Origin: Neocallimastix lanati (nom. inval.)
Taxonomy: Eukaryota; Neocallimastigomycota; Neocallimastigomycetes; Neocallimastigales; Neocallimastigaceae
Length of the DNA stretch: 47,500 nt
NCBI GenBank assembly: GCA_016946835.1
Contig: JACVTC010000088.1
Span: 457,501 to 505,000, forward strand
Direction of reading: 5' to 3'
Position numbers and translations under genes: made by a program. Under the pieces are notes generated by a model. That model was not told the origin of the DNA. It made no database searches and saw only the letters and a list, made by a program, of their open reading frames with translations. Positions 24,926 to 40,626 of this stretch are shown piece by piece; the stretch's first letter is position 1, and each line of letters opens with the position of its first letter.

Positions 24926-25128
24926 TTTTATTAATATTTTTTTTCTCTTGTATTTTTTTTTTTTTTTTTTTAATTACTAAAAAATAATTAAAATAATTAA
25001 ATTCATATTAAAAAATTAAATACTTTTATATTTAGAAAATTTTTATAATTTAACAGGGGATCCCCAATTTAACAATTAATAATCTAATCATTGTTATATA
25101 AAAAATAATCTAATCAGTTATACTTATA

Positions 25129-25163
<35 letters not shown>

Positions 25164-25184
25164 AAAAAAAATCATTATCTACTA
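24926..25184. other. Spacer with a GGGGATCCCC palindrome between 9-bp direct repeats
   Basis: Within AT-rich spacer, AATTTAACA (25047-25055) and AATTTAACA (25066-25074) immediately flank the perfect palindrome GGGGATCCCC (25056-25065). This has the shape of a target-site duplication around leftover terminal inverted repeat ends, i.e. a transposon excision footprint. A second direct repeat, AATAATCTAATCA, and a (TAAA)n run (about 25128-25163) follow. Confidence 0.5.
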
Positions 25185-25580
25185 TTATATATAATATTTT
25201 CCATCTTGATTATATATTAGAAATGGCTTTGTGGTGATTAAGTAGCTTTTGCCTTTAAAGAAAAAGCACACTTTTGTCACTAAACCTTCCGCTTTTATTG
25301 ATTTTCTATCTCTTTCTTTAGTCATAGAAGAAAAATGACTTTCTATATTGTTATTAATTTTATTAATAATTTTAGATATATTGTTTAAACTATTTTTATA
25401 GACAGATGATAATTTTGGTATAAATAAACATTGATTTGAATATATTCTTTGCCTGATCTTAGCAACAGAAGCATTTTGATTTAAAAGAGATAAATATTTA
25501 GAAGCTATAGACGATTGTTGAGCAACTGGGGTATCACTATTTTCATCATTAATTGTTGGTATAGAAATTATGATATATAA
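25185..25580 (-). pseudogene. Stop-free coding fragment, 130 codons, unrecognised
   Basis: On the minus strand the frame from 25580 to the TAA at 25185-25187 has no stops and complex, non-repetitive residues: SIPTINDENSDTPVAQQSS, then KYLSLLNQNASVAKIRQRIY, NNIESHFSSMTKERDRKSIK, and VCFFFKGKSYLITTKPFL. Its composition stands out from the surrounding spacer. There is no ATG before the middle, and upstream lies low-complexity TTTTTA sequence, so it is a truncated gene, a transposon fragment or an isolated exon. I do not recognise the product. The putative excision footprint lies about 110 bp from its 3' end. Confidence 0.45.
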
Positions 25581-26231
25581 TTATTTTTATTTTTATTTTT
25601 ATTTTTTATTTTTTATTTTTCATTTTTCATTTTTCATGTTATTTAAAAATTTTATATATTTCAATGAAAAAATGAATAAAATACACTAAAATATTTTAAA
25701 ATATTTTTCTTAATTTATGATAAAACATATATACAAGTTTTTTTTTTTTTTTTTTTAAACTTCATATACATTATTTTACAGTAGTAAAGACAATTAAAAA
25801 TATATAAATACCAAATAATATATTATTTTTCATATAGAAAAAAAAAAATATATATATATATATTATAGAACTTCTTTAACTCGTAAATTTTAAAATAAAT
25901 ATATTAAATTTTTATTGTATCAACAATAATTAAAATTTTATCTTTTTATTCATAAAATTATGTAAAAAAATATGCTTTTTAATTAATAAGAGAATATAAA
26001 AATTAATATGAAATGATAAATAGTTAAAAATAATCAATTGAATTAAAAAATATTTTAAAAACTATTATAATGGATAAATTTATTAAATATAAAATACTTC
26101 TCTTTTAATTGTTTTTAATTTTATATAAATCAAATTAATGAAAAATTTATTATAATTATATTTTTTAAAGGTTTGAAAAAAAAATTCTTTAAATGTTAAC
26201 AATATACAAAAATCAACACTATTTTTTTTTT

Positions 26232-26472
26232 TTTAAAATAGTAGCTCATCGCATTCTAAACAGTGAGTTTCTTTTTTAATAGTGTTGCAAGTTGGAGTAT
26301 TTAATCAAAAATAGATATTACAAACTTTTCTTAAACCTAATAAATTAGTATTTATATCCTAGAAAACATAAAAAGTAGTAGCATAAATTAGAGCAGTTCT
26401 TGAACGCTTAGCTAGATCAACAAATTGACTAAAATGAATATATAAAGTTTCAAAATATTATACTTCAGACAT
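26232..26472 (-). pseudogene. Seventh sulfhydrylase copy: decayed N-terminal fragment
   Basis: From ATG at 26470-26472 the minus strand reads MSEV-stop-YFETLYIHFSQFVD, then RTALIYATTFYVF, stop, DIN, LLGLRKVCNIYF, stop, LNTPTCNTIKKE. This is collinear with [19 protein letters not shown] and the first ~75 codons of the intact copies. It has three in-frame stops (first at 26458-26460), a 6-bp deletion where NDGADLF stood, and many substitutions. Homology fades near 26232, before the PLP-binding part, and no remnant of the rest was found nearby. Its high divergence contrasts with the near identity of the six intact copies. Confidence 0.85.
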
Positions 26473-29858
<3,386 letters not shown>

Positions 29859-31555
29859 ATTAAGGCATAACATTATTAATAATATTTAAATATAATAAAA
29901 ATAAAAACATTTTTGAAGAATACATTTAAATTTAACTATTAATAAATTACATTACATTAATAATTATTAATAATTTATAATTAATTACTATCTTCAAATA
30001 TTTAATATAATTATAATTATAAAATATTTGTATATATATATGAAATATAATTAAATTTAAAAAATTGAATAAAAAAAATAAATAAATAAATAAATAAATA
30101 AATATAAAAATAATAAATATAAAAATAATAAATATAAAAATAATAATTGAAATAAAAATAATACGTAATTTATTAAAATGTAATAAAATTTTACCTATTT
30201 ATAAATTATAGTAGTTGGTATAATAATACTATTTACCTATTTATAAAAAGTAGTAAAGTAGTTAAATGTTTATATATATAATAATTGTATATATTTTACT
30301 AAATTTTAATTTTTATTTTGTAATTATACATATTAATGAAAATTAAATTTAATGATTAATTTTATTTTGATTCAAGAGATACTATTAGTAAATACTGTAT
30401 TATTTTATTTGATATATATTTTATTTTATTTTATTTTATTTGAGATTATGAATTTTTTATTTTCAATCATCAATATAAAAAAATTTTTTTATTTTAAAAT
30501 ATTGATGTATATATTAGTTTTTTTTTTTTAATTCAAATTGAGGTTAATCATAATAATTATATGAATTATAAATTAGTGTAAAAAGGAAATTAACAATTAT
30601 AAAGAAAAGAAAACTTTTTTCATATTATTTTAAATCATTATAAGAATATATAATTAATATTATTTATTAGTTTTGATTATAAAATAAATAAATAAATAAA
30701 TAAATATATAAATAAATAAAAAGAAAATGAAATAAAGTATTATGTGAATAATAATAACAATAACAAAAGTTTAGTATATACCATAGTTAACAAAATAATT
30801 TTTAAATAAAAAGAATAGGTATTTTACTTTTAATTACCATAAAAAAAAAAAAAGATTTTACTTTCATACAATTTATTAAATTATACTTAATATAATTTTT
30901 TAATAAAACAAAAGCACATTAATATTTTATATATTATTAATATTTAAATGATAAATAAATAATATTATTATATATTTTTATAAAAATGAAAGAAGAAAAA
31001 AACATATATTTATATATATATATATGCTTAAACTTTACATATTTTGTTTTATTTTCAAAATTACAAATTATCAATTATAATTATTATTACTATTATACAT
31101 ACGAATTAAAATATTTTATTATTGTACTTAATATATATTTTTACTAAATAAATAACCTATTTTTAAAATACATATTTTTACAATATATAATATATTGTGT
31201 ATTATGTTTATACTAATATATATTTTTATTTTTGTAAAATATAAGAAAAAAAAAATACATATACATAGTTAAATTTCATATATTTTATTTAATTTTATTT
31301 AAAAAAATTACAAATTATCAGTTATTATTATTATTAATAATATATTATTATTATTATTATACATTATACAAAAAAATTAGTATATTTTATTATTGTATTT
31401 AATATATATTTTTACTAAATAAATAATTATATTATTTTCAAAATATATATTTTTTATAATACAATATACAGTAGTTCATAAAAATATTATTTATTCATAA
31501 ATATTATTACTATTGATAATGATAATAATATTCTAATTATTTATTTTCAATCTTT
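29859..31555. other. AT-rich spacer
   Basis: No gene seen between copy F and the first pectinesterase. It contains (TAAA)n at about 30078-30104, repeated AATATAAAAATAATAA units near 30102-30145, AT-dinucleotide runs, and two similar ~90-bp AT-rich blocks near 31110-31190 and 31385-31460. Confidence 0.75.
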
Positions 31556-32913
31556 TTATTGACATTGTGAGTACCATTGATTAATAACCTTACATGTACC
31601 TTGCTTACAGCATTTAGGTCCATTGAAACCAGATCCACCACATTGAGCCCATAATGAACTACAGTTACTATTATTTGATTTATTATTATTATTATTATTA
31701 GATTTATTATTATTATTATTAGATTTATTATTAGATTGGTAATTATTATATGAAGCAGCAGATGAGGAAGCAGCATTTGAATAACCACCAGAAGCGTTAT
31801 TCTTGAAATAAACACTATCAGAAGCATATGAAATATTTCCTCCAAGGAATTCAGCAATAGATGGAACACTTGAGAAATTGGTGGCGAATGAAGCACGTCC
31901 ATTTGGAGAATAGTTTGCACCAAAGCACTTATATTCACCAACCTTTGAAGTATTCTTGTAGTTATCATAACCAGAGAAAGTTAACCAACCTGGGTTCTTT
32001 AACTGAGATCCTGGAAGTTCAGTATTTGCAAAAATAACATAGCAGTTCTTTTTCCATAAACGACCTAAATAGTAATTAATACCACTGTCAACCTTTACTT
32101 GGGAATTAACAATAAGGAAACCTCCAGCCTTGAAGTTACCGTCTTCATTACCATTAGCAGTAATGTAAGCATCCTTGGCACCTTTGTTTACGGCGTGAAT
32201 GACACAGCCATCAAAGACAGCACGACCGAAACCCCAAATGAAATCAGTAACACCACGAATGTAACATTTTTTGAAGTATTGAGTACCTTGGTAAGAAAGT
32301 AAAGTATCTTGGTAACTTAAGAAATTACAATTTTGGAAGAAGTGATTGTTACCTAAAGAATAGAAAGCTGGAGCTTGAGCATTATTACCTGGGAATGGGG
32401 CAGTATTTTGGAAAGTGATATCAAATGCTTTAAAATTATTTGCTTGAACCTTAACAGTAGCACATTCAGCACTACTGCCGGTCTTAGCATTATTTAAATC
32501 TTTAGTAATAATAACTTTATCTTTATTTTCACCAATTAATGTAACAAAGTGTTTTTTAATTGAAACTTGTTCATTGTAGGTACCACTTTTAATGAATACA
32601 ACACGTTCAGATGATGCTGAATTTGATAGAGCATCAATAGCTTGTTGAATCTAAATATTAATAATAATAATTTATATTATTTTCAAAATATTATTAATGA
32701 TATAAATAATTTTAATTTATTTTTTTTTTTTTTTTTTTAAATAATTATATCATTTAAAATAATAATAATAAAAATTTTTATATATACAGTCTTATAATTT
32801 CCAGAACCATCTTTTGCAACAATTAATGATCCTTTTGGTAAGTTATTTTGAGAGAAAGCATAAATTGCTTGAATTAAAAATGTTATTATTAAACAGTTCA
32901 GTTTACAGTTCAT
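31556..32913 (-). CDS. Secreted pectin methylesterase (CE8) with C-terminal CBM1-type module, copy 1 (406 aa, one intron)
   Basis: It removes methyl esters from pectin outside the cell. Exon 1 is 32788-32913 (42 codons); a GT..AG intron spans 32651-32787; exon 2 is 31556-32650 (364 codons plus TAA). The N-terminus [20 protein letters not shown] is a signal peptide. The beta-helix domain carries the CE8 residues: NAQAPAFYS (oxyanion Gln), SYQDTLLS (catalytic Gln-Asp), TDFIWGFGR (catalytic Asp) and LGRLW (substrate Arg and Trp). A Ser/Asn/Lys linker leads to [19 protein letters not shown] and NQWYSQCQ, a CBM1 cellulose-binding pattern with aromatic residues in place. It is the most diverged of the three in this window. 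Confidence 0.92.
32651..32787 (-). other. Intron of pectinesterase copy 1 (137 bp, phase 0)
   Basis: It begins GTATATAT after the codons for GNYKT and ends ATATTTAG before IQQAID. Phase 0, after codon 42. The position is identical to the intron of copy 3 and to the uninterrupted NT-IQ junction of copy 2. Its content is AT-rich with a poly-A tract on the coding strand. Confidence 0.9.
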
Positions 32914-35900
32914 TTTGTTTTATAATATTTACTATTCAATTTTATTTCCAAATTTTTAATTATAATAATAATATAAAAATTTAATAGAATTAAAAAAAAA
33001 AAATAAAAATAAAATAAAAATAAAAAAAAAAAAAAATTAAAAAAAAAGTAAAAAATTAGTAATTATATAAGATATTTGAATTTTTATTTTTAGAATAAAA
33101 ATTATTAATATTAGAATTTGTGTAATTGTTTTTAATAATTAAAAATTTATTTAATATATGTATATTTTTTATAATTAAATTTAACAATATATTTTACTAT
33201 TTAATATATTAAATGTTTTAAATTTATATTCAAATGAAATTTTAAATAATTTCAATAATTTATTAAAAAAATTACAAATACAAAATCAATTAATATTATC
33301 TCAAAAATAAAATAATAATAATATATATATTAAAATAATTAATTATAAATTGTTTTCTTAAAATTTATATAAATTTTTATAATATAATAATATTTAAAAT
33401 TAAAAAAAAAATTAAATTTCCAATAATCTTTATTAATAATAATAAAAAATAATATATATAAATTCTCATAGGTCTATCTTTTTGTTTTTTTTTTATTATT
33501 ATTTTGGTATTGTGAAGTATAATAATTAATTATAACAGTAACTACATAAAAATTATTAAAGGAAGATTAATAATTTATAAAACATTAAAAATAATATGAT
33601 AATATAACTATAAAATGAAAATATACCAATTTAATTAAAAACAAAAATATATTAAAGATTGTATAAATAATTAAATAATAATGGATAGATAAATAAATTA
33701 ATAAATAAAAATTGATAAAATAATTATAAATAAATGAAAACAATAATTAAAATTAATAAAAAATTATAAATTTGAATGTTAGATTTAAAAAATTTATATG
33801 AATAAAATAATTTGAAATCATTTAAAACAATAAAAAAGATAAATTTATTATATACATAATTTAATCTCTCTATACAATTTTTTATTTTTAAAAATAGAAT
33901 TAAAAAACGAAATATAGAATTCGTATTTTAAAATTTCTCATTTTTAATATAAAAAATATAATTTTTTGTAGTTTTTTTTTTTTTTTTTTTTTTAAAAAAA
34001 AATTTTTTTTACTCGGAAAAATACTGTTAAACTAAGAGTAAGATAAAATTTATTCATTTGTTCAATAATAAATATTATTATTATTGTATAATTAATACTT
34101 ATTATATTAATATTGAGATAGTTTATTATTTAATGATTGCTCATTTATGAATGGGAAGAGTTAGAGGTCATTTCATCCTCGAAACTCATAACATAATTTT
34201 TTAATAATAAAATTAGAGAGGATCAATTTAGTTAAGTATTAATTTTGACATTTATGAAATAAAATAAAATATTAAATTTATGATAAAAAAATTTTTTTAA
34301 AGCTTAAACTTTATTTAATATAAATAATAATCCTTAAAATCAGTTTTTAAATCTAATTATTATTATATATATTATGAAACAAACAAAAATAAAATAAAAT
34401 AAAATTCTAAATATAAATTTTAGCTTATGAATAATAAATTTAATAATTCATTTAAAACATGCCATTGTTATAAAAAGAAAAATAATATAAAATAAGTTAT
34501 TAGGAAAAAAAAATTGTATCCATAGCATTTTATATAATTTTTATTAACATCTTTATTATATAATTAATTTTTTTATTATTATAATTTTACGTTCAATATT
34601 GTATCCACAAACTTTTATAAATATATATAATTTTAATTTTTAAACAAATCTTAATATTATTATTATTATTATTATTATTATCATTATTATTATTATTTTA
34701 TGTTCAATATTGTATCCAAAGTACTATTGTTTTTATAAATATTATTAAAATAAATTTAATATTTAAATAATATTTATCATTATTATTATTCATTATTATT
34801 ATTTATTATTTTTAATAAAATTTATATTTAAAATTAAAATATTAATGAGATACTATTATATATAATTTTAATTTGTATATTTTTAATAATTATATATTTA
34901 AACTAATATATGTACTATTTATTATTAATTCTCTGTTGAATTTCTTATATTAAAAATTGAGATATTTAATATATTTTTCCTTTTTTTTTTTTTTTAATAA
35001 TTATATATATATATATATATATTTTTTTTTTTTTATTTTACTATTATTATAATAAATATTAAATCTTATAAAATGTGTATATATTTTAATCTTATTGAAA
35101 TTAATGAGTGGTAATCTAAAATTTTAATAATTGCGGAATATTAATATATATTAAAATTTCCAAAAAAATAATAAAATTCATGAAACAATTAAATTTTCAT
35201 ATTTTCAAATTTATATTATTTTAAGTTATATTTATTTTTTTTTATCTATTTCATTTTTTTCTTTATTTGTTTTTTCTCCATTTATATTAATTAAATTTTA
35301 TTTTGTTTCATTTTTTTTTTTAAAATTCTTATATATATATGTTTATTAATAAATATTATAATTTTCCTTTATATAAATTAAAAAAAAAAAATTAAAACAA
35401 TGATAATTATCTAATTATTATTATTAAAAAATAAATATTACTTAATTTACAATTATTTTACATTAAATAGATATTTACATGTACTAAACTATAAATGTTA
35501 AAGTTTCATTATGAAAGTATTATATTTATTAAAAGTTTTTTATAACGAACAAAACACTATTTAAAATAATTATATTTATCATTAATTGGTCAAAATATTG
35601 AATAGATTATTGCTACTAATAATCTTGATAATACAAAATTTGATAAGAATTAATGACAAAATAATTGACTTAATGTATTCAGTATTACTTGTGAAAATAT
35701 TGCAATTGCAGTACGCAATATCTCACACATTAATTTCTTTCTTTATAATAATAAGGAAAGAAATATGTTTTTTGAGTATATTCTTGAGTATATCTCACAT
35801 ACTAATGCCTAAGAACTATATACACTATACTCTTAATAAAAAGTAATCATAAAATTGAAATAATTTCTGTAACAAAATTTAGTAGTTAATTTTTTACTAG

Positions 35901-36914
35901 TTTTTTATGTAGTAAAAATTTTCTTTAAAAAATTTCTATATAAAATTATATGCCGTTGATTATATAAATAAAGTTCATAATTTCTTGATATTATAATTTA
36001 TTTAATTTAATTATAATCCAATTATATATAAGAAAATTTCATTCTATAAATTGTGTGTAACATCACTATTTTTATTTACATTGAAATTATTCAAGTTTTT
36101 ATTAAATAAGTCTCATTAAATTCAAATTTAATTTAAAAAATTTTCAAATTCAATAATTTAAAAAAAATATATATATAAAAAATTTGTTAAAATATGTTTT
36201 AATCATGGTAATTTCTGTCAACAAAAAAAAAAAAAAAAAAAGAAAAAAAAGATTAAAATAAGTAAGAAAAAAAAATATTTAGTACTTCATGCAATTATAA
36301 TGATATCTTTCTTTATCAGAAACTTTTTTTTTTAAATAAAAATAAAAAATATTATATAAATAATTTATACTTTAAAAGAATCGTTATGAAAACTATTTAT
36401 ATTAATATAACTAATCAGATAAATTGATTAAACTTTAGTATTTTTATTCAAATCTAACTTCTATTATTAGATACTAAATAATTTATAATAATATATTTTA
36501 GCTTTACCAATAAAAATTCTAATATAATAAATATTTATTTTTCTTAACCATATATTAATAAAAAAAAAAAAAATAAATTTAATTTCAATACAAATAATTA
36601 TAAGAATGTAACTTTCGTGTAACAAAAACATAATTTTAATATAAATTATATTAAATATTTTTGGGTTTTTTATTATTAATCAATAATATTAATAGTATAA
36701 TTTATTAATTTAATATGTGCCACAAAATTTTTTTCAATTTAATATAAAATTTTTAAATAAAAAACTCAAAACAATTTTCGAAGTATATAAATATAACCTT
36801 TTTTTTTTTTTTTTTTTTGAAGAGAAACTAATAAAAAAAAATTAATAATTGTAATATAATTTTAAAATTTATTTTTTATTCAAGTACTTTAATTAAATAT
36901 TAAAAATTATTCAA
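32914..36914. other. AT-rich spacer between divergent pectinesterases 1 and 2
   Basis: It must hold two promoters; none was identified. It contains a fragment of repeat B (see 34130-34205), two GTTCAATATTGTATCCA motifs near 34591 and 34702, an (ATT)n run near 34655-34695, poly-T near 33971-33992, and poly-A near 36223-36250. An 86-codon frame at 35586-35846 starts only with TTG, is almost all Ile/Leu, and is not accepted as a gene. Confidence 0.7.
34130..34205 (+). repeat. Dispersed repeat family B, copy 4 (short fragment)
   Basis: GAATGGGAAGAGTTAGAGG, CATTTCATCCTCGAAACTCA and TAACATAATTTTTTAAT match copy 2 (12440-12510) nearly perfectly, keeping the frame YEWEELEVISSSKLIT and its stop. Only about 75 bp remain. 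Confidence 0.75.
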
Positions 36915-38390
36915 ATGAACTCTTATATAATAACATTAATAATAGGATTGTTTATACAATATATTAATGCATTTTCTCAAAGTCAACTTCCTAATGATGC
37001 TATTATTGTAGCTAAAGATGGATCTGGAAAATTTAATACAATTCAAGCTGCTGTGAATTCTTTATCAAATTCAGCTAATTCTGAACGTGTTATTTTCATT
37101 AAAAATGGTAAATATAATGAACAAGTTACAATTGAAAAAGATTTCGTAACTTTAATTGGTGAAGATAAAGATAAGGTTATTATTACTTATGATTTAAATA
37201 ATGCTAAAACTGGAAGTAGTGCTGAATGTGCTACTGTTAGAGCAAAATGTAATAATTTCAAAGCTTTTGATGTTACTTTTGAAAACACCGCACCATTCCC
37301 AGGAAATAATGCTCAAGCACCAGCCTTTTATTCTTATGGTAATAAGCATTATGTAGAAAATTGTAACTTCTTAAGTTATCAAGATACTTTACTTTCTTAC
37401 CATGGTACCCAATACTTTAAAAACTGTTATATTCGTGGTTTAACTGATTTCATTTGGGGTTTTGGTCGTGCAGTTTTCGATAGTTGTAATCTTCATGTTG
37501 TTTCTAAGGCTGATAAGAACATCGGATTTTTAACAGCTAATGGTAATGAAGATGGTAATTTTAAAGAAGGTGGTTTCCTTATTACTAATTCAAAGGTAAC
37601 TTCAGATGGTGCTACTTTCTATCTTGGTCGTTTATGGAAAAAGAATTGTTATGTTATTTTTGATAAGACCGAGTTCCCAGGTGATAAGATAATTAAGGAA
37701 GGTTGGCAAACTTTCAGTGGATATGATGACTATAAAAATACTTCCAAGGTTGGTGAATTCCAATGTAAGGGTAATGGTTACAATACAAATGGACGTGTTC
37801 CATGGTCTACAAAGTTTGATAGTGCTCCATCTATTGCTAGTTTCCTTGGTGGTGATCTTTCTTTTGCAACAAGTACTGTTTACAAAGGATCAAATTCTAA
37901 CTCTAATAATAATAATAATGCACCTGCTCAACAACCTCAACAAGCACCAGCACCAGCCCCACAAGCCCAACCAGTTCCTGCTCAACAAACACAACAAGCT
38001 CCAGCTCCACAAGCTCAACCAGCTCCTGCACAAAATAATAATTGGGGAGGTAACTTCGATTGGAATAACTGGGGAAATAACAACAATAACAACAATAATA
38101 ATAATAATATGTGGAATAACAATAACTGGAACAATTGGGGTGGTAATAATAATGCTGCAGCAAATGGTGCAAACAATAACTGGAACAACTGGGGTGGTAA
38201 TAATAATCCTCCAGCTAACAATAATTGGAATAATTGGGGAGGAAACTGGGGTGGTTTCTGGAAACGTGGTAATAAACAAGAATGTTTACCATTACACTCA
38301 CAATGTGGTGGTAAAGGTTATAAGGGAATTGAATGTTGTCAACAAGGTGTTTGTTCAGCAATAAATGAGTGGTATTCTATGTGTTTGTAA
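36915..38390 (+). CDS. Secreted pectin methylesterase (CE8), copy 2 (491 aa), intronless, with long Trp/Asn/Gly linker and CBM1-type module
   Basis: Signal peptide MNSYIITLIIGLFIQYINAF, then the CE8 domain (about 24-323) with Q134, Q156-D157 (SYQDT), D178 (TDFIWG), R239 and W241 (LGRLW). The linker (about 325-452) has three parts: short Asn-rich, Ala/Pro/Gln-rich (QQAPAPAPQAQ), and several units of NNWNNWGG separated by Asn runs. A KR pair (450-451) sits just before a CBM1-type module (457-491: six Cys, QCGGKGYKG, NEWYSMC). There is no intron, although copies 1 and 3 are interrupted exactly between codons 42 and 43. It is close to copy 3 in the catalytic domain. ATG start, TAA stop. Function: extracellular pectin demethylation with probable cellulose anchoring. 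Confidence 0.93.
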   Translation: MNSYIITLIIGLFIQYINAFSQSQLPNDAIIVAKDGSGKFNTIQAAVNSLSNSANSERVIFIKNGKYNEQVTIEKDFVTLIGEDKDKVIITYDLNNAKTGSSAECATVRAKCNNFKAFDVTFENTAPFPGNNAQAPAFYSYGNKHYVENCNFLSYQDTLLSYHGTQYFKNCYIRGLTDFIWGFGRAVFDSCNLHVVSKADKNIGFLTANGNEDGNFKEGGFLITNSKVTSDGATFYLGRLWKKNCYVIFDKTEFPGDKIIKEGWQTFSGYDDYKNTSKVGEFQCKGNGYNTNGRVPWSTKFDSAPSIASFLGGDLSFATSTVYKGSNSNSNNNNNAPAQQPQQAPAPAPQAQPVPAQQTQQAPAPQAQPAPAQNNNWGGNFDWNNWGNNNNNNNNNNNMWNNNNWNNWGGNNNAAANGANNNWNNWGGNNNPPANNNWNNWGGNWGGFWKRGNKQECLPLHSQCGGKGYKGIECCQQGVCSAINEWYSMCL

Positions 38391-38814
38391 AAATTATTGA
38401 AATGACTCTGAGTGAGACTTTATTTGTACAATAGGACATTTTTAAAATTTGTTTAAAATTTGTTTAATGTAAATAATAAATTTTATTAATATAGGTTAAT
38501 TATATTTAGTGATAATCGATTTATTAAAATTTTTATTACTCTCTATTAATTTTATTTAATACTGATAATCACTAAATAATGTAAAGTTTATTAAAAAAAA
38601 AAAATTTTTTTCATTTTATAATAAATGATAAATAAATTTAAAGTGAATATTAAAAATTTAAAATAATTTAATTGATTTTAAATTCAATTGTAAAAATAGT
38701 TTTAGTAATTTCCTACTTTCATGAAAAAAGGATAATTTTTAACATTTATGAAAGCTCTTTAGATATATTATATAATATTATTAGTATTATCGAAATTCTT
38801 ATATTTATATATGC

Positions 38815-38853
<39 letters not shown>

Positions 38854-40583
38854 TATATTTTTTAAATTATATTAAAATATTATCTCATATATTAAAAATT
38901 TCACACATAAATAATTATATTTATATTATTGGATATTTAAAAAGTATCACAGATCTGCAATTTATAAATTGACTAAATAAATTTGGAGTGCAGATCTTTA
39001 TAATAAAAAAAAAAAATGAAAAAAAGGTAAAAACAATAAGTAAATAATTTTAATAAATAATATTTTAGTGTTTAGTGTTTATTTATTAACACATCACATA
39101 TTAGTAAAGATCTTTTGAATTATCCAAAGGTCAAAATTCGCCTTTGTTTTAGAAAAAAAAAATTATTCAAAAAAAAAAAAAAATATATATAAAATAAATA
39201 ATCGCTTTCATGGAGGACAAAATTTTTAAATCGAAATTGAAATATTTTTAAACTGAATTAAAAAATAATATTATATATAAAAATATTTTAATTTATATAT
39301 ATGTATATATTTATTTTCTTTTATTATATTTTCTTTTATTATTAATATTATTTATTAAAAAAAATTTTTTTATTAATATATAATATTATAATTAATAATA
39401 TAAAAAAATGTTAAAGTTGAAAAAGACTGTTTACTTTTAATTACTAATTTTTATATTAGTTATTTATATATTAATAAATAAAATAATATAATATAATGTT
39501 TTATATTATTAGAATGACATATATATATTCAAAGTATTATTTTCATTACTCTTATTATTGTAATTTTCGGAAATTTAATGAAATCAATATCTAACTCCAC
39601 TCATTCAATAATTTTTTTTTTTTTTTACTATTTTATTTTTTTATAAATTTTATCACATTTTATATTCATAAAAGATGTCAATAAATCAATATTACGAAAT
39701 GGTATCGTTTTAATTTATTAAAAAAAATTATATCTTAAATTAGAAGGTAAAATACTAAGTATAATAATTCTTTTTTTAAAAAATATTTTTTCGTAATGCT
39801 TCATAATAATGAAAATATAAATTATATTAATTTTTAAAATTCAAAATACTAAAATGGGATTAGAACTATATTATAAAAAAAAAAAGTATAATGAAAAAAA
39901 TTTTACAATCTTTATGAGTAATCATGATTTTTGTATAATTGTGCGAAAATTTTCAAAATTTTTCATTATTTAAATTATAAAATGCGGTATAAAATATATA
40001 TATATATTATTATTATGGACTAAAAAAAATAATAAAACTATATAAAAATTAAATATATATATATGTAATTTGGGTTATATTATTAATTAAAATGACACAT
40101 TTTATTATAAAGTAAAAAATTTAACTTTTTTTTGTATAATTAATTTTTTTATATTCTTAACATTATTTATAAATTTTATTTAATAATAATACCAAAATTT
40201 TTGTTTGTAATACTAAATTAATTTATTTAAAGTTTGAATAAAATGATAATTTATTTTAATTTATTTAAATTATAATATTTTATTTTCTATTTAAATTATA
40301 ATTATATAATAATTATATATTTATTTTATGACATGATATAATAAATATATTAAAAAATTTTCAACTTGATTAACAATAGTAATAGTAAACTGTAACCTAA
40401 TGATATTTATTAATATTATTATTATGAAAACTTACCACTATCATAAAAAAATTTAATTTTGTTTTATTTTATTTTTTAATAGCTTATTGTTTTGTGTAAT
40501 GTTAATATTACATTGAGATCTTTAAATTAAAAAGGAATAATAAATATATATCTATTTAATTTTTTTATATTTATAATTAATAT

Positions 40584-40626
<43 letters not shown>

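Noticed and set aside
31537-31968. 143-codon minus-strand frame over the end of pectinesterase 1
   Set aside because: It is another frame of the true exon 2, which is supported by catalytic and CBM1 motifs.
32099-32302. 67-codon plus-strand frame opposite pectinesterase 1
   Set aside because: Antisense shadow of a conserved CE8 domain; no independent evidence.
35586-35846. 86-codon plus-strand frame
   Set aside because: It starts with TTG, not ATG, is almost entirely Ile/Leu/Asn, and has no recognisable motif or gene context.
38672-38875. 67-codon plus-strand frame
   Set aside because: Low-complexity Ile/Tyr/Phe ending in a (TTTA)n repeat.
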